Below are positions 8,895-18,144 of a stretch of 64,000 bases of DNA, in pieces; the stretch's first letter is position 1, and each line of letters opens with the position of its first letter. The notes beneath the pieces are model-generated. The model had not been told where the DNA came from, ran no database searches, and saw nothing but the letters and a program-made list of their open reading frames with translations. The stretch is taken from contig NZ_CP094494.1 of assembly GCF_022810765.1 (NCBI RefSeq), forward strand, positions 3,348,001-3,412,000, given 5' to 3'. The DNA is from Winogradskyella sp. MH6. GTDB lineage: Bacteria; Bacteroidota; Bacteroidia; Flavobacteriales; Flavobacteriaceae. The position numbers and the translations under genes are program-made.

Positions 8895-10802
8895 TTACTT
8901 CACTTCTTCGAAATCCACGTCTTCTACATCGCTAGATTCATCAGATGGCTGACCTTGCGCTCCTGCATCAGGACCTGGTGCTCCACCTTGTTGAGCTTCT
9001 GCTTGTGCTTTGTACATTTCTTCGCTAGCTACTTTCCAAGCTTCGTTAATTTTCTCTAAAGCTGGTTCTATAACTGCGATATCTTTAGACTCGTAAGCTG
9101 CTTTTAATTCAGCTAAAGCATCTTCAATTGGCTTTTTCTTATCGTCAGATAATTTATCTCCAAATTCTTCTAACTGCTTTTCAGTTTGGAAAATCATTCC
9201 ATCTGCCTGATTTAATTTATCAGCAGTTTCTTTTGCTTTAGCATCTGCTTCTGCGTTAGCTTCAGCTTCCGCTTTCATCTTTTGGATTTCTTCTTCAGTT
9301 AATCCAGATGACGCTTCAATTCTAATGTCTTGCTTCTTACCAGTCGCTTTATCTTCTGCAGATACTTTAATGATACCGTTGGCATCAATATCAAAGGTTA
9401 CTTCAATCTGAGGTGTTCCCCTTCTTGCTGGTGGAATTCCATCTAAGTGGAAACGACCGATTGTTTTGTTATCTGCTGCCATTGGACGCTCACCTTGTAA
9501 TACGTGAATTTCTACCGATGGCTGATTGTCTGCTGCTGTTGAGAATACTTGCGATTTCTTAGTTGGAATCGTAGTATTAGCTTCAATCAACTTGGTCATA
9601 ACGTTACCCATAGTTTCGATACCAAGTGATAATGGAGTGACGTCTAATAAAAGAACGTCTTTTACATCACCAGTTAAAACTCCACCTTGGATACCAGCAC
9701 CTAGAGATACAACTTCGTCTGGGTTAACACCTTTACTTGGTGCTTTACCAAAGAATTTCTCAACGGCTGCTTGTACGGCTGGTATACGTGTAGATCCACC
9801 TACCAAAATTACTTCATCAATATCAGATTTAGACAAACCTGCTGCTTTTAATGCAGTTTCGCAAGGCTCAATAGTACGCTTAATTAAATCGTCGATTAAC
9901 TGCTCAAATTTAGAACGTGTTAATGTACGCACCAAGTGCTTTGGTCCGCTTGCTGTAGCTGTTACGTAAGGTAAGTTAATCTCTGTTTGTGCAGAAGACG
10001 ATAACTCTATCTTAGCTTTTTCAGCTGCTTCTTTAAGACGTTGTAAAGCCATTGGATCTTTACGTAAGTCCATGTCTTCGTCTGCAATAAACTCTTCTGC
10101 TAACCAATCTATAATTCTTTCATCTACATCATCACCACCTAGATGTGTATCACCATCTGTAGATAATACTTCAAATACTCCGTCACCTAATTCAAGGATA
10201 GAAACGTCGTGTGTACCACCACCAAAATCGAATACTACGATTTTTTGGTCTGATGATTTTTTGTCTAAACCATATGCTAATGCTGCTGCAGTAGGCTCAT
10301 TAATAATACGTCTTACTTTTAAACCTGCAATTTCACCAGCTTCTTTAGTAGCTTGTCTTTGTGCATCGTTAAAGTAAGCAGGCACTGTAATAACAGCTTC
10401 AGATACGTCTTGTCCTAAGTAATCCTCGGCAGTTTTCTTCATTTTTTGAAGAATCATTGCAGATAACTCTTGTGGTGTATATAAACGACCATCAATGTCT
10501 ACTCTTGGTGTATCGTTATCACCTTTTACCACTTTATATGGTACACGTTCTGCTTCTTTTTTAGACTCAGAATATTTGTTACCCATAAAACGCTTAATAG
10601 AATAAACCGTTTTTGTTGGGTTAGTTACTGCTTGTCTTTTTGCCGGATCACCAACTTTAATTTCACCACCTTCTACGAAAGCGATAACCGAAGGTGTAGT
10701 TCTCTTACCTTCAGCGTTTGGGATTACAACTGGCTCGTTACCTTCCATTACAGAAACGCAAGAGTTAGTTGTTCCTAAATCAATTCCAATAATCTTACTC
10801 AT
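8895..10802 (-). CDS. dnaK: Hsp70 chaperone DnaK
   Basis: 635 residues, the normal DnaK length. It begins [14 protein letters not shown] (phosphate 1 loop), with [14 protein letters not shown] (phosphate 2) near 195 and [14 protein letters not shown] (adenosine loop) near 335. The linker [13 protein letters not shown] near 385 joins the ATPase to the substrate-binding domain, and the acidic tail ends [12 protein letters not shown]. It is an ATP-dependent cytosolic chaperone. Unusually for bacteria in general, neither dnaJ nor grpE adjoins it. It stands alone between a strong terminator and a long upstream region with a palindrome and a sigma-54-like sequence, suggesting stress control. Confidence 0.98.
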   Translation of the reverse strand: MSKIIGIDLGTTNSCVSVMEGNEPVVIPNAEGKRTTPSVIAFVEGGEIKVGDPAKRQAVTNPTKTVYSIKRFMGNKYSESKKEAERVPYKVVKGDNDTPRVDIDGRLYTPQELSAMILQKMKKTAEDYLGQDVSEAVITVPAYFNDAQRQATKEAGEIAGLKVRRIINEPTAAALAYGLDKKSSDQKIVVFDFGGGTHDVSILELGDGVFEVLSTDGDTHLGGDDVDERIIDWLAEEFIADEDMDLRKDPMALQRLKEAAEKAKIELSSSAQTEINLPYVTATASGPKHLVRTLTRSKFEQLIDDLIKRTIEPCETALKAAGLSKSDIDEVILVGGSTRIPAVQAAVEKFFGKAPSKGVNPDEVVSLGAGIQGGVLTGDVKDVLLLDVTPLSLGIETMGNVMTKLIEANTTIPTKKSQVFSTAADNQPSVEIHVLQGERPMAADNKTIGRFHLDGIPPARRGTPQIEVTFDIDANGIIKVSAEDKATGKKQDIRIEASSGLTEEEIQKMKAEAEANAEADAKAKETADKLNQADGMIFQTEKQLEEFGDKLSDDKKKPIEDALAELKAAYESKDIAVIEPALEKINEAWKVASEEMYKAQAEAQQGGAPGPDAGAQGQPSDESSDVEDVDFEEVK

Positions 10803-10875
10803 AATTATATTTGTTGTTTTATTTCCGCTATCACGGAAAGTGTTGTATTTTAATTTTTAAACTCGTTTACTAATA

Positions 10876-10916
10876 GTCAATGATTATGCCATGACAAAAA
10901 ATGTGACATGATGTCA
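10876..10916 (-). promoter_or_regulatory. Putative stress promoter of dnaK: palindrome plus -24/-12-like sequence
   Basis: On the minus strand, a perfect 13-bp palindrome with TGACAT arms (10904-10916) is followed by TGGCATAATCATTGAC (10891-10876). The latter resembles the sigma-54 pattern TGGCAC-N5-TTGC with correct spacing but TTGA at -12. It lies about 75-90 bp before the dnaK ATG. No TAnnTTTG box is seen in this interval. The sigma-54 reading is an inference; a heat-shock regulator site is the alternative. Confidence 0.4.
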
Positions 10917-10997
10917 GATTACTTTTTTGAAAAGATTTTTCAATCAAACATACTTTGGAATACGATTTGATGTATTATTGAAAAAAATTTAGTTATT

Positions 10998-11510
10998 ATG
11001 AAGCGTATTTTATCCTTAATTACCGTATTTACTTTATTGTTTACAGCCTGTGAAGGTGATCCAGGACCACAAGGGCCTCCTGGTTTTAATGGACAAGATG
11101 GACTAGATGGTGTTAACTTTGTAGGGCAATCCTTTGAAAGAACCATAAATTTCACTTCTACAAATGATTATATTGTAGACATAGAAATTCCTCTTGATAT
11201 TGAACTGCTTGAAACAGACATGGTTTTAGTCTATAGATTTCTAGGGCAGATAGATGGTTTTGACGTTTGGAAACCATTGCCAGAGACAGTTTACACAGAT
11301 GATGGCGGCGAATTTCAATACAACTTTGAACACAATTATGATTTTGTCACCATTTATTTAAACGCTCCATCTACATTCGATTTCAATTCACTTTTAGATG
11401 AAGACCGATTAGATCAAATATTTAGGATTGTGGTCTTACCTGTTGATTTTGTAAATAGCACTGACATAGATCTCAATAACTATAATGATGTAGTTCAATA
11501 TGTACAATAG
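10998..11510 (+). CDS. Lipoprotein with a short collagen-like Gly-X-Y segment
   Basis: 170 residues. A lipoprotein signal peptide ends LLFTAC, giving Cys16 as the lipidated residue. Directly after it run about seven Gly-X-Y triplets (residues 18-39; GDP, GPQ, GPP, GFN, GQD, GLD, GVN). The remainder is an acidic beta-rich domain of unknown function, with many Asp and aromatic residues. Similar collagen-stalk lipoproteins are common in Flavobacteriia and are probably surface exposed. Transcribed away from dnaK, followed by its own terminator. No role can be assigned. Confidence 0.8.
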   Translation: MKRILSLITVFTLLFTACEGDPGPQGPPGFNGQDGLDGVNFVGQSFERTINFTSTNDYIVDIEIPLDIELLETDMVLVYRFLGQIDGFDVWKPLPETVYTDDGGEFQYNFEHNYDFVTIYLNAPSTFDFNSLLDEDRLDQIFRIVVLPVDFVNSTDIDLNNYNDVVQYVQ

Positions 11511-11534
11511 CATTCTATACATTAAAAAACAATT

Positions 11535-11564
11535 AAGCGATGAAAATAATCATCGCTTTTTTTA
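11535..11564 (+). terminator. Intrinsic terminator after the collagen-like lipoprotein
   Basis: An 8-bp perfect stem, AAGCGATG with CATCGCTT, an 8-base loop, and a seven-base T run, 24 bp after the stop. Confidence 0.85.
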
Positions 11565-11589
11565 TGCAATTTAGATTTAAACAATAAAG

Positions 11590-11597
11590 TATATTTG
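11590..11597 (+). promoter_or_regulatory. -7 promoter element of sdaA
   Basis: TATATTTG matches TAnnTTTG exactly and lies 18 bp before the sdaA ATG, just after the preceding terminator. No good TTG -33 box is visible. The short leader agrees with the chosen start. Confidence 0.55.
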
Positions 11598-11615
11598 CCA
11601 AATTAAACTTAACAA

Positions 11616-13040
11616 ATGGAATGTATTTCTGTCTTTGATATGCTAAAAATTGGTGTAGGACCTTCGAGTTCTCACACTTTAGGACCTTGGCGCGCAGCAG
11701 AGCGCTGGATAAAAGAACTTAAAGACAAAAATCGTTTTCATAAAGTCGAAAAAGTAACGGTAGATCTTTATGGCTCTCTATCTCTAACAGGAAAAGGGCA
11801 CGCTACTGATCTTGCCGTATTACTTGGTTTAACAGGTGCAGATCCTGAGCGCATTCCTGTTGATACTATAGACATCATTATTTCTTCAATTAAGAATACA
11901 AATACCTTAATGTTTAACAACGAAAGGCCAATTGCCTTTGATATTAATACAGACATTAAATTCAATCGTAACTTCTTACCTTTTCATGCCAATGGTATGT
12001 CATTTTCGGCATTAATTAATGGTCGAAATTATAAGTCTACCTACTACTCTATTGGTGGCGGATTTGTGGTTCAAGAAGAACGAAAGATTTCAAAAGCCAA
12101 TAAGATTATTTTTTATTGCACATTTCCTTATCCTATTTCTTATGGTGATGAACTCATAAAGTTTTGTCATCAACTCAATTTACCTATTTCTGGTGTTGTT
12201 TTAGAAAACGAAAAGTCTATAAGAGATATTGAAATCATAGATTTTGAGTTGCAACGTATTTGGGATACCATGTTAGAATGTATGTACGTTGGTTGCCATA
12301 CCGAAGGCACATTGCCTGGTGGACTTAATGTACGCAGACGAGCATTTGACATGCACAAAAACTTAATTGGTGATTTTACCTATGAAAGTCCTCAAGAGTG
12401 GCTAAAAACTATTAGAAAAACCGAAGTTAAATTTAGACAAATCCTTAAATGGGTAAGCTGTTTTGCTTTAGCGGTCAACGAAGTTAATGCATCGCTTGGA
12501 CGCGTGGTTACAGCACCAACAAATGGAAGTGCTGGTGTAATTCCTGCTGTATTGATGTATTATTTAGTGATTGAAAATCATGATGCTGACTTTGAAGAAA
12601 TTAAAAAATTCTTACTCGTGGCAGGCGAAATTGGCAGCATCTTTAAAAAAGGTGCAACCATAAGTGCTGCAATGGGAGGTTGCCAAGCTGAGATTGGTGT
12701 TTCATCAGCCATGGCTGCTGGTGCATTATGCGAATTACTTGGCGGAACACCAGAACAAGTTTTAGTAGCTGCAGAAATTGCCATGGAGCATCATCTTGGT
12801 CTTACTTGCGATCCTATTGGTGGATTGGTACAAATACCTTGTATAGAACGTAATTCTATGGGAGCTATAAAAGCTATAAATGCTGCTGAGTTGGCGTTAG
12901 AAACCGATCCTAATAATGTGAAAGTACCTCTCGACAAAGTGGTAAATACCATGTGGGAAACCGCTAAGGACATGAATACAAAATACAAAGAAACCTCTGA
13001 AGGAGGATTAGCTGTTGGTGTACATTTAAGCGATTGTTGA
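11616..13040 (+). CDS. sdaA: L-serine ammonia-lyase (iron-sulfur, single chain)
   Basis: 474 residues with beta and alpha domains fused as in E. coli SdaA. It opens [21 protein letters not shown] (beta-domain signature) and later has [14 protein letters not shown] near 305 and [17 protein letters not shown] near 350. [12 protein letters not shown] near 398-409 supplies two of the cysteines of the 4Fe-4S cluster. It deaminates L-serine to pyruvate and ammonia in the cytosol. It has its own promoter and ends in a TTAGA/TCTAA inverted array shared with the convergent gene. Confidence 0.95.
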   Translation: MECISVFDMLKIGVGPSSSHTLGPWRAAERWIKELKDKNRFHKVEKVTVDLYGSLSLTGKGHATDLAVLLGLTGADPERIPVDTIDIIISSIKNTNTLMFNNERPIAFDINTDIKFNRNFLPFHANGMSFSALINGRNYKSTYYSIGGGFVVQEERKISKANKIIFYCTFPYPISYGDELIKFCHQLNLPISGVVLENEKSIRDIEIIDFELQRIWDTMLECMYVGCHTEGTLPGGLNVRRRAFDMHKNLIGDFTYESPQEWLKTIRKTEVKFRQILKWVSCFALAVNEVNASLGRVVTAPTNGSAGVIPAVLMYYLVIENHDADFEEIKKFLLVAGEIGSIFKKGATISAAMGGCQAEIGVSSAMAAGALCELLGGTPEQVLVAAEIAMEHHLGLTCDPIGGLVQIPCIERNSMGAIKAINAAELALETDPNNVKVPLDKVVNTMWETAKDMNTKYKETSEGGLAVGVHLSDC

Positions 13041-13117
13041 TTTAGACTTTTTAGATTAATTAGATTGGTTAGATCTGTTAGATTTGATATAATCTAAAAT
13101 TCTATAAATCTAATGAT
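13041..13117. repeat. TTAGA/TCTAA inverted array between convergent genes
   Basis: The 77 bp between the two stops contain four to five TTAGAT units in direct orientation followed by AATCTA/ATCTAA units in inverse orientation, so each half is complementary to the other. The transcript would fold into a long imperfect AT-rich hairpin on either strand. A second element with the same layout is at 30324-30425. A role as a bidirectional terminator is inferred. Confidence 0.6.
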
Positions 13118-13576
13118 CTATTTTTTGCATTCTTCTCTTCGTCTTGTGTCTACTAAATAAATAATTTTCCACACGTCATCTTCTTTCATTAATTGGAAAG
13201 AATTGACCCCACAATGGCTAAAGTTTCCGTTATACCAAAATTCGTAAGGTGTCCAAGCGTTTGCCATATTTCCATCTACTTGAATATTGAAGCTTAATAA
13301 CTTTTCTTCAAATGTATTATCCTTTGGAATACTTGCAATGTTTTTTAAAAACTGACCGTATTCACTTTCATGTAAGACTGATTTACCCTCTTTATTTACA
13401 GAGATTGATTGTAGCTTTATGTCACCTTTTGCCATGGTTTTTAAAGCTGTGGTATCTTGTTTGTGAAACGCATCAAAAAAGTTGACAATTGTTGCTTTTA
13501 CAGCTTCAGAATCTGTGTCTTGTGCCTGAACACCAAACGAACAGCAAAACATGATTAATAGTAATAGTTTTTTCAT
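13118..13576 (-). CDS. Secreted NTF2-like (SnoaL/DUF4440-type) protein
   Basis: 152 residues from the ATG at 13576; a longer reading with seven extra residues lacks the basic start of a signal peptide. MKKLLLLIMFCCSFGVQAQ is a type I signal peptide with cleavage after AQA-like residues. The mature part has the NTF2-like pattern: a first helix with VKATIVNFFDAFHKQD, then beta strands ending WKIIYLVDTRR. The family covers small enzymes and ligand-binding proteins; no catalytic residues can be assigned. Probably periplasmic. Confidence 0.7.
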   Translation of the reverse strand: MKKLLLLIMFCCSFGVQAQDTDSEAVKATIVNFFDAFHKQDTTALKTMAKGDIKLQSISVNKEGKSVLHESEYGQFLKNIASIPKDNTFEEKLLSFNIQVDGNMANAWTPYEFWYNGNFSHCGVNSFQLMKEDDVWKIIYLVDTRRREECKK

Positions 13577-13681
13577 CTTGAAATAGTTTTGGTTCAAATT
13601 AATGATTTGTCAGTATTTGTGTCTTAGATTAAAGAAAGTTTAACAAAACTCTTTATTTTTACAGATATTAATTTAACTACT

Positions 13682-14500
13682 ATGTCAGTCGCAAAAAAAG
13701 AATATAAAAGAATAACCGTAAAAAGCCTTGTAGAAATGAAATCTAGAGGCGAAAAAATATCAATGCTCACCGCTTATGATTATACAATGGCAAAAATTGT
13801 AGATGGAGCTGGTGTTGATGTTATTTTGGTTGGTGATTCTGCAAGTAATGTTATGGCAGGTCACGAAACAACACTTCCCATTACATTAGACCAAATGATA
13901 TATCACGCCTCTTCGGTTGTTCGTGCAATAGATAGAGCATTAGTTGTTGTAGATTTACCTTTTGGTACATACCAAAGTGATCCTAAAGAAGCGTTACGTT
14001 CTGCAATTAGAATTATGAAAGAATCTGGTGGACATGCTGTGAAATTAGAAGGAGGTAAAGAAATTAAAGATTCTATTAAGCGTATTTTAAATGCTGGGAT
14101 TCCTGTAATGGGTCATTTAGGACTAACACCTCAGTCTATCTATAAATTTGGAACCTATACAGTAAGAGCAAAAGAAGAACAAGAAGCACAACAATTAAAA
14201 GAGGATGCCAAAATGCTTGAAAAAGCAGGTTGTTTTGCTATTGTATTAGAAAAAATACCTGCTGCTTTAGCTAAAGAAGTTGCTGATAGTGTGAGTATTC
14301 CTGTTATTGGTATTGGAGCTGGAGATGGTGTTGATGGCCAAGTGTTAGTACTTCATGATATGATTGGCATGACTCACGAATTTAACCCAAGATTTTTACG
14401 CCGTTACATGAACCTTTACGAAGAGATGACGAATGCTATTGGACAATATGTAGAAGATGTAAAGAGTCAGGATTTTCCTAATGAGAAAGAGCAGTATTAA
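13682..14500 (+). CDS. panB: 3-methyl-2-oxobutanoate hydroxymethyltransferase (pantothenate synthesis)
   Basis: 272 residues, the usual PanB size. Signature segments are [19 protein letters not shown] near 27-45, [14 protein letters not shown] near 50-63 (Mg and ketoacid site), VKLEGG near 121 and [11 protein letters not shown] near 141-151. The catalytic glutamate region is [13 protein letters not shown] near 190, followed by IPVIGIGAG. The enzyme adds a hydroxymethyl group from methylene-THF to 2-oxoisovalerate. No other pantothenate gene adjoins. A weak hairpin without a T run follows the stop, so read-through into the next gene is likely. Confidence 0.96.
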   Translation: MSVAKKEYKRITVKSLVEMKSRGEKISMLTAYDYTMAKIVDGAGVDVILVGDSASNVMAGHETTLPITLDQMIYHASSVVRAIDRALVVVDLPFGTYQSDPKEALRSAIRIMKESGGHAVKLEGGKEIKDSIKRILNAGIPVMGHLGLTPQSIYKFGTYTVRAKEEQEAQQLKEDAKMLEKAGCFAIVLEKIPAALAKEVADSVSIPVIGIGAGDGVDGQVLVLHDMIGMTHEFNPRFLRRYMNLYEEMTNAIGQYVEDVKSQDFPNEKEQY

Positions 14501-14539
14501 AAAGTCCCTTTATTCGCAATAAGGGAAAATTAACAAATC

Positions 14540-15238
14540 GTGTCAAAAATTTTATCAAATAAGAACAATCTTCAAATCCTTTATGAAGACAACCACATCA
14601 TTGTGGTTAACAAACGTGCTGGAGATATTGTACAAGGTGATAAAACTGGTGACAAACCGCTAAGCGATGTTGTAAAAGACTTTTTAAAAGACAAATACAA
14701 CAAGCCTGGTAATGTGTATTTGGGTGTAGTACATCGCTTAGACAGACCTACTACAGGTATTGTGCTTTTTGCTAAAACCAGTAAAGCCTTACCACGTTTA
14801 AATAAATTATTTGCTGAAAAGAAAACCAATAAAACCTATTGGGCTTTGGTAAAAAACAAACCACCAAAAACACAAGACAGACTTGTAAATTGGCTAAAGA
14901 AAAACCCAAAGAACAATAAATCTACTGCCTTTGACAACGAAGTTGAAGGCAGTAAAAAAGCAATTTTAAATTATCGTATTCTCAAAACTTTAGATAATTT
15001 CTACTTACTTGAAATTGATTTAGAAACCGGAAGACATCACCAAATTCGTTGTCAGTTGGCCAAAATTGGTTGCCCAATAAAAGGGGATTTAAAATATGGG
15101 TTTCCTCGTAGCAACAAGGACGCTAGCATAAGCCTTCATGCCAGACAACTAGAATTTACGCATCCTGTAAAAAAAGAAAAACTTAGCATTACCGCACCTT
15201 TACCAGAAGATGCCTTATGGCTAGCTTGCGAAGATTAA
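14540..15238 (+). CDS. RluA-family pseudouridine synthase
   Basis: 232 residues from a GTG start. The motif VHRLDRPTTGIVLFAKT (about 64-80) holds the catalytic aspartate of the RluA/RluC family; LETGRHHQIRCQLA near 161-174 is the second conserved block. No S4 domain precedes it, so it resembles single-domain RluA/TruC-type enzymes. It converts a uridine of rRNA or tRNA to pseudouridine; the exact position is unknown. It lies 39 bp after panB and overlaps the convergent histidine kinase stop by 4 bp. Confidence 0.9.
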   Translation: MSKILSNKNNLQILYEDNHIIVVNKRAGDIVQGDKTGDKPLSDVVKDFLKDKYNKPGNVYLGVVHRLDRPTTGIVLFAKTSKALPRLNKLFAEKKTNKTYWALVKNKPPKTQDRLVNWLKKNPKNNKSTAFDNEVEGSKKAILNYRILKTLDNFYLLEIDLETGRHHQIRCQLAKIGCPIKGDLKYGFPRSNKDASISLHARQLEFTHPVKKEKLSITAPLPEDALWLACED

Positions 15239-16059
15239 GCTTTACGATACGGATAGATTAAGGTAAGCACAGTGCCTTTATCTGGCTCTGATTCTAAGCT
15301 AAATTTAGCATCCAAAAGTTCAGCGCGCTTTTTCATATTTGTCATTCCAGAACCTTGTTCAGCACCTTCTGTATCAAACCCTACTCCATCATCTTTAACC
15401 TTAATTTTGAGCTTATCGATACCATAGTCCAGATAAACTTTTAAAGTTTCAGCTTCAGCATATTTTAAGGTATTAGAAAGAAACTCTTGGATTATCCTGA
15501 ACAAAATAATTTCATCCTTTTTATTCTCAAGATTTTGATCCTTACCTTTAATTTTAAGCGATGCTTCTATTAAGCCTGATTTGTTTAAGCGATTAATTTC
15601 ATTTTCAACAGTTGCCTTAAAACCCATATTTTGTATCACATCACTGTTTAGTGATTTTGATAAGGCTCTGACTTCAGCGAGACTCTCCCTCAAGGCTTCT
15701 GAAGCGTTCTCTACTTTAGGCTTAAGGTCTTCAGTAGCATTACGAGACACACTATTCATTTGCATAGTTGCAAAAGCTAATAACTGACCAACATTGTCGT
15801 GCAGTTCTCTCCCAACATTCTTAAGCGTTTGCTCCTGAATTTCCTGTTGTGTTTTTATTAGCTCTTGGTCAAATTGCTTTTGTTGTTCAATATTTTTTAA
15901 TAATAGTTGGTTTTTTCTCTTTTGAAAGGTCAAAAAGAAAGCAACAAAAACAACAACAATAGTTAATACAAAAAAGACAACATATACAATTAATGCAATC
16001 TCTTCTTCTGTTATTCTTTTTTGAACTGAATAGTATATAAGAAGGCAAATGTAAAGCAT
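15235..16059 (-). CDS. Orphan sensor histidine kinase
   Basis: 274 residues from an ATG that overlaps the upstream gene by 49 bp; no other ATG, GTG or TTG is available before the transmembrane helix at about 20-45. A coiled-coil linker (48-82) leads to GRELHDNVGQLL, with the phosphoacceptor His87, typical of HisKA_3 kinases. FLSNTLKYA near 190 is the N box and VKDDGVGFD near 220 the G1 box. There is no sensor domain of its own and no response regulator nearby. The upstream multi-spanning protein may be the sensor half. Confidence 0.85.
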   Translation of the reverse strand: MLYICLLIYYSVQKRITEEEIALIVYVVFFVLTIVVVFVAFFLTFQKRKNQLLLKNIEQQKQFDQELIKTQQEIQEQTLKNVGRELHDNVGQLLAFATMQMNSVSRNATEDLKPKVENASEALRESLAEVRALSKSLNSDVIQNMGFKATVENEINRLNKSGLIEASLKIKGKDQNLENKKDEIILFRIIQEFLSNTLKYAEAETLKVYLDYGIDKLKIKVKDDGVGFDTEGAEQGSGMTNMKKRAELLDAKFSLESEPDKGTVLTLIYPYRKA

Positions 16060-16706
16060 GAATATAAAAACGTATTAATAAGGAACATGAAAACTATTCT
16101 AAATTGAACGAACCCTTTATTTACTGCTAAAAAATAACTATCAAACGTAAACAGTGGAGCTACACACAAATAAAATAAAAGTAGCCCAGAACTTATATAG
16201 AATACTGGTAATCTGTAAAAAAGCAAAATTTTATTACTAGCCAATAATTGTTTGTAATATAAAATTACAAAGATAAGAACGGCAAATGTTCCCAAAAACT
16301 CATCATAAGGTAACGACTTCTCAAAGAATGTCCCACTAATTAAAAAATACGAAATTGTAAAAATTACATATAAAACAACTGTAATTTTAATGATAATTTT
16401 AGATGGTTTTGAATGAATAATATCTCTAAAAAACTTTCCGAATATTAGAATTGAGACAAATGAATAGATGTTATACAACCAAGTATTAGAGCATATAACA
16501 CTGTTTTTAAGCCATATAAACCAATCGTAATCATAGTTGTTTAGCAATAGATAACCATACATCCCAACAGTTTCAACCAAAACAACAAACCATAGATACC
16601 AAATGAAAATTTTCATTTGGCTATCTTTAGTTTTTAGATAGTAATAAGTACCTGCAAGAGCAGCAATAAGTTCAACAATATGAATTGCCAGTAAATAATT
16701 TGACAC
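16011..16706 (-). CDS. Multi-spanning membrane protein, possible sensor partner of the kinase
   Basis: 231 residues with six to seven hydrophobic helices and short loops, no recognised catalytic motif. Its 3' end overlaps the kinase gene by 49 bp, a strong sign of coupling. By analogy with 7TM sensor modules (7TMR-DISM-like), the pair may act as a split receptor kinase; this is inference. The family is not one I can name. Confidence 0.6.
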   Translation of the reverse strand: MSNYLLAIHIVELIAALAGTYYYLKTKDSQMKIFIWYLWFVVLVETVGMYGYLLLNNYDYDWFIWLKNSVICSNTWLYNIYSFVSILIFGKFFRDIIHSKPSKIIIKITVVLYVIFTISYFLISGTFFEKSLPYDEFLGTFAVLIFVILYYKQLLASNKILLFYRLPVFYISSGLLLFYLCVAPLFTFDSYFLAVNKGFVQFRIVFMFLINTFLYSCFTFAFLYTIQFKKE

Positions 16707-16717
16707 TTACTTTAGAC

Positions 16718-17212
16718 TTACTGAGGATAATTTGCACTTGGTGGGCTTCCATCACCTCCCTTATTAAGGCCATCAGCATCTCCAATATCATTACCTCCAC
16801 CTTGTAAAGTTGGCAACACAGAACCTTCTGATACATTTTTAGAGCCTGTTGGCACAAAGAACATGGTCATTAATCCTGGTCCTTCTTTGGTATCTGGATA
16901 GGCACCAGCATAAAGTCTTAATCCGTCTAAGGTGTAACCTAATGAATCTGCTTGTTGCTTAGCATGTGCAATATAAGACTCTATCTCTTCTAGAGCATAC
17001 CAAGACGATCTGTTGTCTGGTGTTTTAATTAAAGAATCGCTAATAATAGTGTGTCTGCTATTATAAGCTTGGTCGAGTGCTTTAATTTCAGCTGGAGTAA
17101 TTAATCCTTTTGGTTTTGTCATTTCTTCTAAATTTTGATTGGTTGATAGATAGTAATAGGTTCCGGCAATACCAATAACCACACCTACTAGAAGTAACAA
17201 TAGCTTTTTCAT
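16718..17212 (-). CDS. Membrane-anchored protein of unknown function
   Basis: 164 residues. A single N-terminal helix (MKKLLLLLVGVVIGIAGTYY) without a clear cleavage site suggests a membrane anchor with the rest in the periplasm. The middle has charged helices; the C-terminal 30 residues are rich in Gly, Asp, Ser and Pro and look disordered. It starts the operon with the membrane protein (11-bp gap) and histidine kinase, so it may take part in the same signalling. No family recognised. Confidence 0.6.
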   Translation of the reverse strand: MKKLLLLLVGVVIGIAGTYYYLSTNQNLEEMTKPKGLITPAEIKALDQAYNSRHTIISDSLIKTPDNRSSWYALEEIESYIAHAKQQADSLGYTLDGLRLYAGAYPDTKEGPGLMTMFFVPTGSKNVSEGSVLPTLQGGGNDIGDADGLNKGGDGSPPSANYPQ

Positions 17213-17298
17213 AATGTTGAGGTTTAATTAATAGTTAAATCTAATGTATTGAAATTATGAAACATATAAAAACTATTATTCATTCTTTTCTTACAAAT

Positions 17299-18144
17299 TT
17301 ATTCTTTTAATCTAAATTTTAATGTGTTTCCTGTTGTTTTTTGAGCAAGCATATTTATTGCGCTTTCCATCAACTGTAGTACTCTTGGATAGCCTCCTGT
17401 AGTTTGGCAATCTCTCGTTAAAACTATTAAATTGCCATTTGGTGTAAGTTGGACAGTTCCAGGTAAAACTGGTGCACTTAGTATTGGTTCTAAGTCATTT
17501 TCAACCATTGGCTCTAACTGATAAGCCATTCGGTTATTGTTTTTTGACACTTTGAACTCTCCATTTTCTATTTGCTGTTTTTGTTTTTCTGAAAGTCTAT
17601 CAAATTCAGGCCCTTTGAAGACATCTAAGGTGTTAGACTTCAATATGGAATCATCAAATTTGACTTTAGAATTTGAACCATGAAGGCTAGAAAAAGATTG
17701 ATAAGGAACTAACTCTCCTTTGTGTATTGTGTTGTTGGAAGTAACTGGATTGTACTGGCTTCTACTCCCTAAAAGCACATCAGATTTAAAACCTCCTTTA
17801 ATGGCTAAGTAGGTTCTAAAGCCTTGCTCTACTTGTGCAAAATGCAATACATCATTAGAGTGAATATGCATTAATTTATGCTGCTCAATAGGCATATCAT
17901 TGAGTTTAGGATTCATAAAAGCACCAGAAACAACAATAGTGGTTGGTTCTAAAAACTGAAATTTACCACCTACCATAGTCATTTCAATAAGTGCAGCATC
18001 TTTAGTATTACCAAGCAAAGCATTTGCAAATTGAGCCGAATACGAATCCATAACACCAGAAACAGGAACTCCATAGTCTCTATAGCCAAAACGACCATAA
18101 TCTTGTAGGGTTGAATAAAATCCAGGTTGTAGAACTTTAAGCAT
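17299..18144 (-). CDS. pxpC: 5-oxoprolinase subunit C
   Basis: 281 residues of the biotin-dependent carboxylase-like/allophanate hydrolase subunit 2 family. It begins VLQPGFYSTLQDYGRFGYR..GVPVSG, a clear signature, with KGGF near 105, GSRSQYNP near 113 and a C-terminal TRDCQTTGGYPRVLQ. With PxpA and PxpB it forms the ATP-dependent enzyme that opens 5-oxoproline to glutamate. Its start overlaps the pxpB stop by 8 bp. Confidence 0.93.
   Translation of the reverse strand: MLKVLQPGFYSTLQDYGRFGYRDYGVPVSGVMDSYSAQFANALLGNTKDAALIEMTMVGGKFQFLEPTTIVVSGAFMNPKLNDMPIEQHKLMHIHSNDVLHFAQVEQGFRTYLAIKGGFKSDVLLGSRSQYNPVTSNNTIHKGELVPYQSFSSLHGSNSKVKFDDSILKSNTLDVFKGPEFDRLSEKQKQQIENGEFKVSKNNNRMAYQLEPMVENDLEPILSAPVLPGTVQLTPNGNLIVLTRDCQTTGGYPRVLQLMESAINMLAQKTTGNTLKFRLKE

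Noticed and set aside
9526..9969. Open frame on the + strand, 147 codons, opposite dnaK
   Set aside because: It is antisense to the highly conserved nucleotide-binding domain of dnaK and has no family motif or initiation context.
14502..14530. Hairpin after panB as a terminator
   Set aside because: The stem is short and there is no T run, and the next gene starts 39 bp on in the same direction, so read-through is more likely.
14581..14829. Open frame antisense to the pseudouridine synthase
   Set aside because: Shadow of a clear RluA-family gene with catalytic motif in the other strand.
16011..17212. Shared AGTYYYL heptapeptide in two neighbouring membrane proteins
   Set aside because: Both are in hydrophobic N-terminal helices, with different codons and no further similarity; most likely chance.
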